Shown here one piece after another: positions 60,779-64,000 of a stretch of 64,000 bases of DNA (position 1 is the first letter of the stretch; the number at the start of each line of letters is the position of its first letter). The notes under the pieces are model-generated. The model worked only from the letters and a program-made list of their open reading frames with translations, made no database searches and was not told the DNA's origin. Made by a program: the position numbers and the translations under genes. Source of the stretch: Pythium myriotylum (taxonomy: Eukaryota > Oomycota > Peronosporomycetes > Pythiales > Pythiaceae); contig JALJCQ010000008.1 of assembly GCA_023091665.1 (NCBI GenBank), positions 310,001-374,000 of the forward strand, written 5' to 3'.

Positions 60779-61426
60779 ATGGTCTCCTTCACCAACCTTC
60801 TCGCGCTTGCGCTCGCGGCCACCGTCGGCACCGTCGCCAACGCTCAGTGTACCGACGTCCACCTCGTCTTCGCTCGTGGCACCAACCAGCCAGCGGGCCT
60901 TGGCTCATGCGGCACGCCGCTTCTCAGCGGTCTCACGGCCGCGCTGCCGGGCAAGAGCGTCAGCGCCTACGCCGTCGACTACGAGGCCAACACGCTCCAG
61001 ACCAGCGCGGGCCCTGGCGCGACTGACATGTCCAAGCACATCACGTCGTACGCCGCCTCGTGCCCCAACGCGGTCTTCGTGATCGGTGGCTACTCGCAGG
61101 GTGCGACGGTCACGGACATTGCTATTGGCATCCAGACGATCCTGGGCTCGGGTCAGACCATCCCAACGACGCTCGCGCCTCGCATCAAGGCCGTGGTGAC
61201 CTTCGGCAACCCGATCGGCATCTTTGGTCAGTCGATCGCCAAGAACAGCGCTCTCTACGGCGCCAAGTCCATCGACTACTGCAACAAGGGCGACCCGGTC
61301 TGCGGCAACGGCTCCAACGTCGCCGCCCACCTCACGTACCCGACCGACAGCGTGCCGCAGGCCGCCGTTCGCGCTGCTGCGCTCGTCAAGGGCTCGCGCC
61401 GCCTGCGTGAGGGCGACCAGGAGTAA
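60779..61426 (+). CDS. Cutinase 6 (GLGSCG subfamily)
   Basis: 215 aa from the ATG at 60779; the open frame extends 36 codons upstream without a signal-peptide start. Signal peptide MVSFTNLLALALAATVGTVANA, extra Cys43 (GLGSCGTPLL), Ser106 in GGYSQG, Asp172 in CNKGDPVC and His184. It ends in an acidic EGDQE instead of the usual RGEAN-type end. It is the nearest relative of the truncated cutinase 3. Confidence 0.95.
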   Translation: MVSFTNLLALALAATVGTVANAQCTDVHLVFARGTNQPAGLGSCGTPLLSGLTAALPGKSVSAYAVDYEANTLQTSAGPGATDMSKHITSYAASCPNAVFVIGGYSQGATVTDIAIGIQTILGSGQTIPTTLAPRIKAVVTFGNPIGIFGQSIAKNSALYGAKSIDYCNKGDPVCGNGSNVAAHLTYPTDSVPQAAVRAAALVKGSRRLREGDQE

Positions 61427-62202
61427 GCGACGCCATGGGATTCGGATGTTTCGTCCCCAGTGTTGACTCGTAGTAATCGTATAGTTTGAGCTGAGAATTT
61501 CGAATCCAAAAGTTTGTGATGTGACTTGGCATCGTGTTATCTCATCTCAGTATCTCTGGATGCATCCAGTATGATATGCGCAGGCTTCCATCAAAATCAC
61601 GCGGGATTTGCATACATGGTCGCGTTTCTTTCGTGTCATGGGCGTGGGATCTGCCGTGCAACAGGCCTCCCCGTCTGCTCGAGAGCTTTCGAAACGCCCC
61701 CGATCCTCTACGGTACGCTGACGTACTGTAACGGTCCGAGTCCTGGATAGATGCACACGACTTTAGGAGACCGTGCTGGCTGGCTTGCAGCTCTTGCAGT
61801 CTCTCTTTCTCTCTCTCTCGCCTCCTTTCTCCCCGTCTGTGTGGTGTGCAATCTCGCGCTGAGGAGAAAAGTCGCCGACATGAGTGTACCGTAAACAGGC
61901 CTTCGATTCGAAGACGAAGAAGTCGACGTCCTCAACGAACTCGACAGTACTCGACACCACGCACCTAGTACTATGACCGCCCCGACTGTCGCTGAGGCTC
62001 GGAAGAGTTGCTTCAAGGGCAAAGTTGTAGTCAATGGAACGTACTCGCCCCGCAACCACGCAATTATGCCGAGCGTCCCACTACCTGGCAACGAATCCGA
62101 TCCAGACGAAGATGCTCGGCAAGATCACTCCCTTCGACTCACAGTCATCTGTATGAACAGTTCGCTCATGCTTAGCTAGGTAGAAATCCCAGCTGCCACT
62201 CG
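61427..62202. other. Spacer between cutinases 6 and 7
   Basis: 776 bp. A 68-codon plus-strand frame with an ATG at 61973 (CFKGKVVVNGTYSPRNHA) is unrecognised and could be a short peptide, but nothing supports it. A (CT)n tract lies at about 61800-61822. Confidence 0.4.
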
Positions 62203-62218
62203 ATTCATTCGCGCATTT
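62203..62218 (+). promoter_or_regulatory. Oomycete initiator of cutinase 7
   Basis: ATTCATTCGCGCATTT, close to the Inr consensus, 50-65 nt before the ATG and followed by the leader block shared with cutinases 4 and 5. Confidence 0.65.
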
Positions 62219-62267
62219 GCCTCCTCAAGTCCAAGCCTCCCAAGCCACTCCCAAGCCTCCAAGCACC

Positions 62268-62921
62268 ATGGTCTCCTTCACCAACCTCCTCGCCCTCGCG
62301 CTCGCCGCCACCGTCGGCACCGTCGCCAACGCTCAGTGCTCGGACGTGCACTACGTGTTCGCTCGCGGCACGAACCAGCCTGCTGGCTACGGTGATGTCG
62401 GCATCCCGCTCTACAGCGCTCTCGGCGCGGCTCTCCCGGGCAAGACCCTCACGGGATATGCCGTTAACTACGCCGCTGATGCTCTCCAGACCAGCGCTGG
62501 CTCGGGTGCTACGGACATGACCAAGCATCTCGTGTCTTACGCGGCGTCGTGCCCGAACGCGGTCTTCGTGATTGGTGGCTACTCGCAGGGTGCGACCGTC
62601 ACTGATATCGCCATTGGTATCAAGACGATCTTGGGATCGGGACAGGTGATTCCGACCACTCTTGCTCCTCGCATTAAGGCTGTGGTGACCTTTGGCAACC
62701 CTCTCGGTCTGTTTGGCAAGACTGTGGCGAAGGCAAGTGCTCTGTACGCTGCCAAGTCGATCGAGTACTGCAACAAGGGCGACCCGGTGTGCGGTGCCGG
62801 TCTCAACGCTGGAGCTCACCAGACATACCAGACCACGGCCGTGCCGCAGGCTGCTGTGCGTGCCGCCGCTCTTGTGCTGGCGCCGTCGCGCAACCTTCGT
62901 GGCGAGGAAGGCACCGACTGA
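62268..62921 (+). CDS. Cutinase 7 (GYGDVG subfamily)
   Basis: 217 aa from the ATG at 62268. Complete signal peptide, GGYSQG serine, CNKGDPVC aspartate and histidine. It ends RGEEGTD, two residues longer than its closest relatives. Nucleotide identity to cutinases 4 and 5 is high in both coding and leader sequence, showing recent duplication. This is the last gene of the array. Confidence 0.95.
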   Translation: MVSFTNLLALALAATVGTVANAQCSDVHYVFARGTNQPAGYGDVGIPLYSALGAALPGKTLTGYAVNYAADALQTSAGSGATDMTKHLVSYAASCPNAVFVIGGYSQGATVTDIAIGIKTILGSGQVIPTTLAPRIKAVVTFGNPLGLFGKTVAKASALYAAKSIEYCNKGDPVCGAGLNAGAHQTYQTTAVPQAAVRAAALVLAPSRNLRGEEGTD

Positions 62922-63029
62922 GCTGTCTTCTAAGTACCGGTAGTGTGAACAATAGTGTAGTGTCAGTTCAATGGAAAGCGTTCCAAATTGATCTCGTTGC
63001 AGATAGTTCCATTCATTTAGCGAATGTTC

Positions 63030-63071
63030 TAGTTGAACTCAATGGACTTTATCGCCATCATCATCATCATT
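63030..63071 (+). repeat. Dispersed repeat with CAT microsatellite, copy 2
   Basis: Partner of 54285-54335: the same TAGTTGAACTCAAT.GACT block followed by CATCATCATCAT. It lies downstream of cutinase 7, whereas copy 1 lies upstream of cutinase 3. Confidence 0.6.
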
Positions 63072-63094
63072 TATCGAATTTGGGGATGACCCGG

Positions 63095-64000
63095 TTACTC
63101 TTGTTTGGCATCATGCAACCCTGTCCTAGTGTTTGAAGATTCGGTGGAGGATTCGTAGAGCTCCGAAGCACTCGACGAAACCTTTCGATTCACTTGGTGA
63201 GGCAACATGGACCCAAGTCGGTTACCAGCATTTTCTTTGTTTGCCACGATTGCTCGTGCATTTAGAAACACAGATCCTCTGGTGAGGCATCCTAGCGACG
63301 GGATCGTCATTGTTATCCACATCAGCAACAGTATCATCCCACTCCACGTGCTTCCCCACGTCGGGTTCTCCTCTTTTGAGCATTCCTGACGATCTGGTGG
63401 GACTTTGCGAGCTTTTCTTCATGAAATTTGTCCGAAACCGCCAGATTTTCGGTGGACATCGTGTCAGCTGCTCCCCATCAACCAAGGTGCGACAGATCCA
63501 CTTTCCGAACACCATAGTCTCCCAAGGACGATAGTACTCGCTCATTCTTGAAGTTCAGAGCCGTCACTTCAAGATCCCACTCTCTATCGGCCTCCTCTCC
63601 AGTCGAGCCCACTCTTCCCACACACAAGTCCCACTGTAGGCAGCCGACGCGTGGAGAATTTCGTGTCTGGTTCCGAGAGAACGCAACAGTCCAGTGGCGG
63701 AGACCAACACCACCTCTTGAGAATCGCACAGCAAATGTTCCGGGAGACTCCCTCACTGTGTGATGCCTACGATGCATTCTCCAAACCCGTTAAACCGAAA
63801 ATCTGAGTACAATTGGACGGCCTGTTTCTGATGGCATCGCTGCTGTTCTTTGACGCGTTCTGGTGCAGAGTGTGCTGCGACACGTGCTACGAAAAGATAC
63901 GGCGAGCGGCTGCCACTCGTGTCCAGAGTCCGGTGCAATTGACCTTTGGTTGATTCGACTAAAGAGAGTGGGAGTGGCTCCAGCATACGCAAGCCAGCTC
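63095..64000 (-). CDS. Possible 3' part of a spliced gene at the window edge, unknown function
   Basis: Low confidence. On minus the frame is open from the window end to about 63753 and reads like protein (SPYLFVARVAAHSAP; QKQAVQLYSDFRFNGFGECI). A short intron of about 41 nt (donor CA|GTGAGG) would carry it in register into GGVGLRHWTVAFSRNQ and EWDLEVTALNFKNERVLSS, ending at 63478. Further left, frames with KHVEWDDTVADVDNNDD and ANKENAGNRLGS (a KEN-box-like sequence) also look coding but are in different phases. The splice pattern could not be settled and no family was recognised. Confidence 0.3.

Noticed and set aside
63555..63777. Possible SH2 domain (SPGTFAVRFSRGG)
   Set aside because: Only the GTF.VRFS core resembles SH2; the rest of the domain is missing and a better splice excludes this stretch as intron.
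1..64000. tRNA, rRNA, CRISPR or transposase/reverse transcriptase genes
   Set aside because: No cloverleaf with an intact TPsiC box, no rRNA blocks, no spaced repeats, and no catalytic motifs of transposons were seen while reading; a tRNA or profile scan would settle this.

Overview
The window is nuclear DNA from an oomycete, most likely a plant-pathogenic peronosporalean such as a Phytophthora, Phytopythium or Pythium relative. The evidence is the combination of elicitin-like genes, a Crinkler (CRN) effector, a cutinase family, a phosphagen kinase, a very large full-size ABCG/PDR transporter, introns of mostly 40-180 nt with GTRNGT donors, and GC-rich third codon positions. Initiator-like promoter elements of the oomycete type (TCATTC..CATTT) lie ahead of several cutinases. 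MOK kinase and SAS-4/CPAP imply a flagellated (zoospore) stage. The species cannot be fixed from the sequence.

Layout. 0-3.9 kb: the 3' end of a phosphagen kinase, a MOK kinase, a repeat-bearing spacer and a one-domain PAH protein. 3.9-10.6 kb: five elicitin-like genes, four on minus and one divergent on plus, all with an unusual cysteine pattern and a conserved C-terminal extension. 10.7-16.2 kb: two Bax-inhibitor-1 paralogues with the same intron positions, flanking an SDR and a spliced PEP mutase/isocitrate lyase family gene. 16.5-27.3 kb: a CRN effector, a 2248-residue nucleoporin-like protein (Nup188 type) and an ADP-ribosylglycohydrolase. 29.1-37.1 kb: spliced SAS-4, sphingosine kinase, ribosomal protein S4 and a divergent cyclophilin. 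37.6-48.3 kb: a PDR transporter, a SWEET sugar transporter, two small unknown proteins and a long coiled-coil protein. 49.3-62.9 kb: a cutinase array of six intact genes, one copy without signal peptide or start, and one signal-peptide relic, spread over gene-poor DNA. The right edge may hold the end of another minus-strand gene.

Many starts were moved inward from the longest open frame because that frame opens at GTG or TTG. Ten splice structures were worked out by hand from donor and acceptor sites, preserved frame and family alignment. For MOK, the elicitin-like genes, PAH, ADPRH, PDR and SWEET, a single exon explains the family fully.

The cell-surface and secreted genes (elicitin-like cluster, cutinase array, CRN, PDR, SWEET) give the window a host-interaction character. 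The rest are housekeeping genes. The most unusual points are the elicitin-like cluster, whose members lack both halves of one canonical disulfide, and the scattering of cutinase 5' pieces, including an exact 27-nt piece just upstream of the SWEET start codon.
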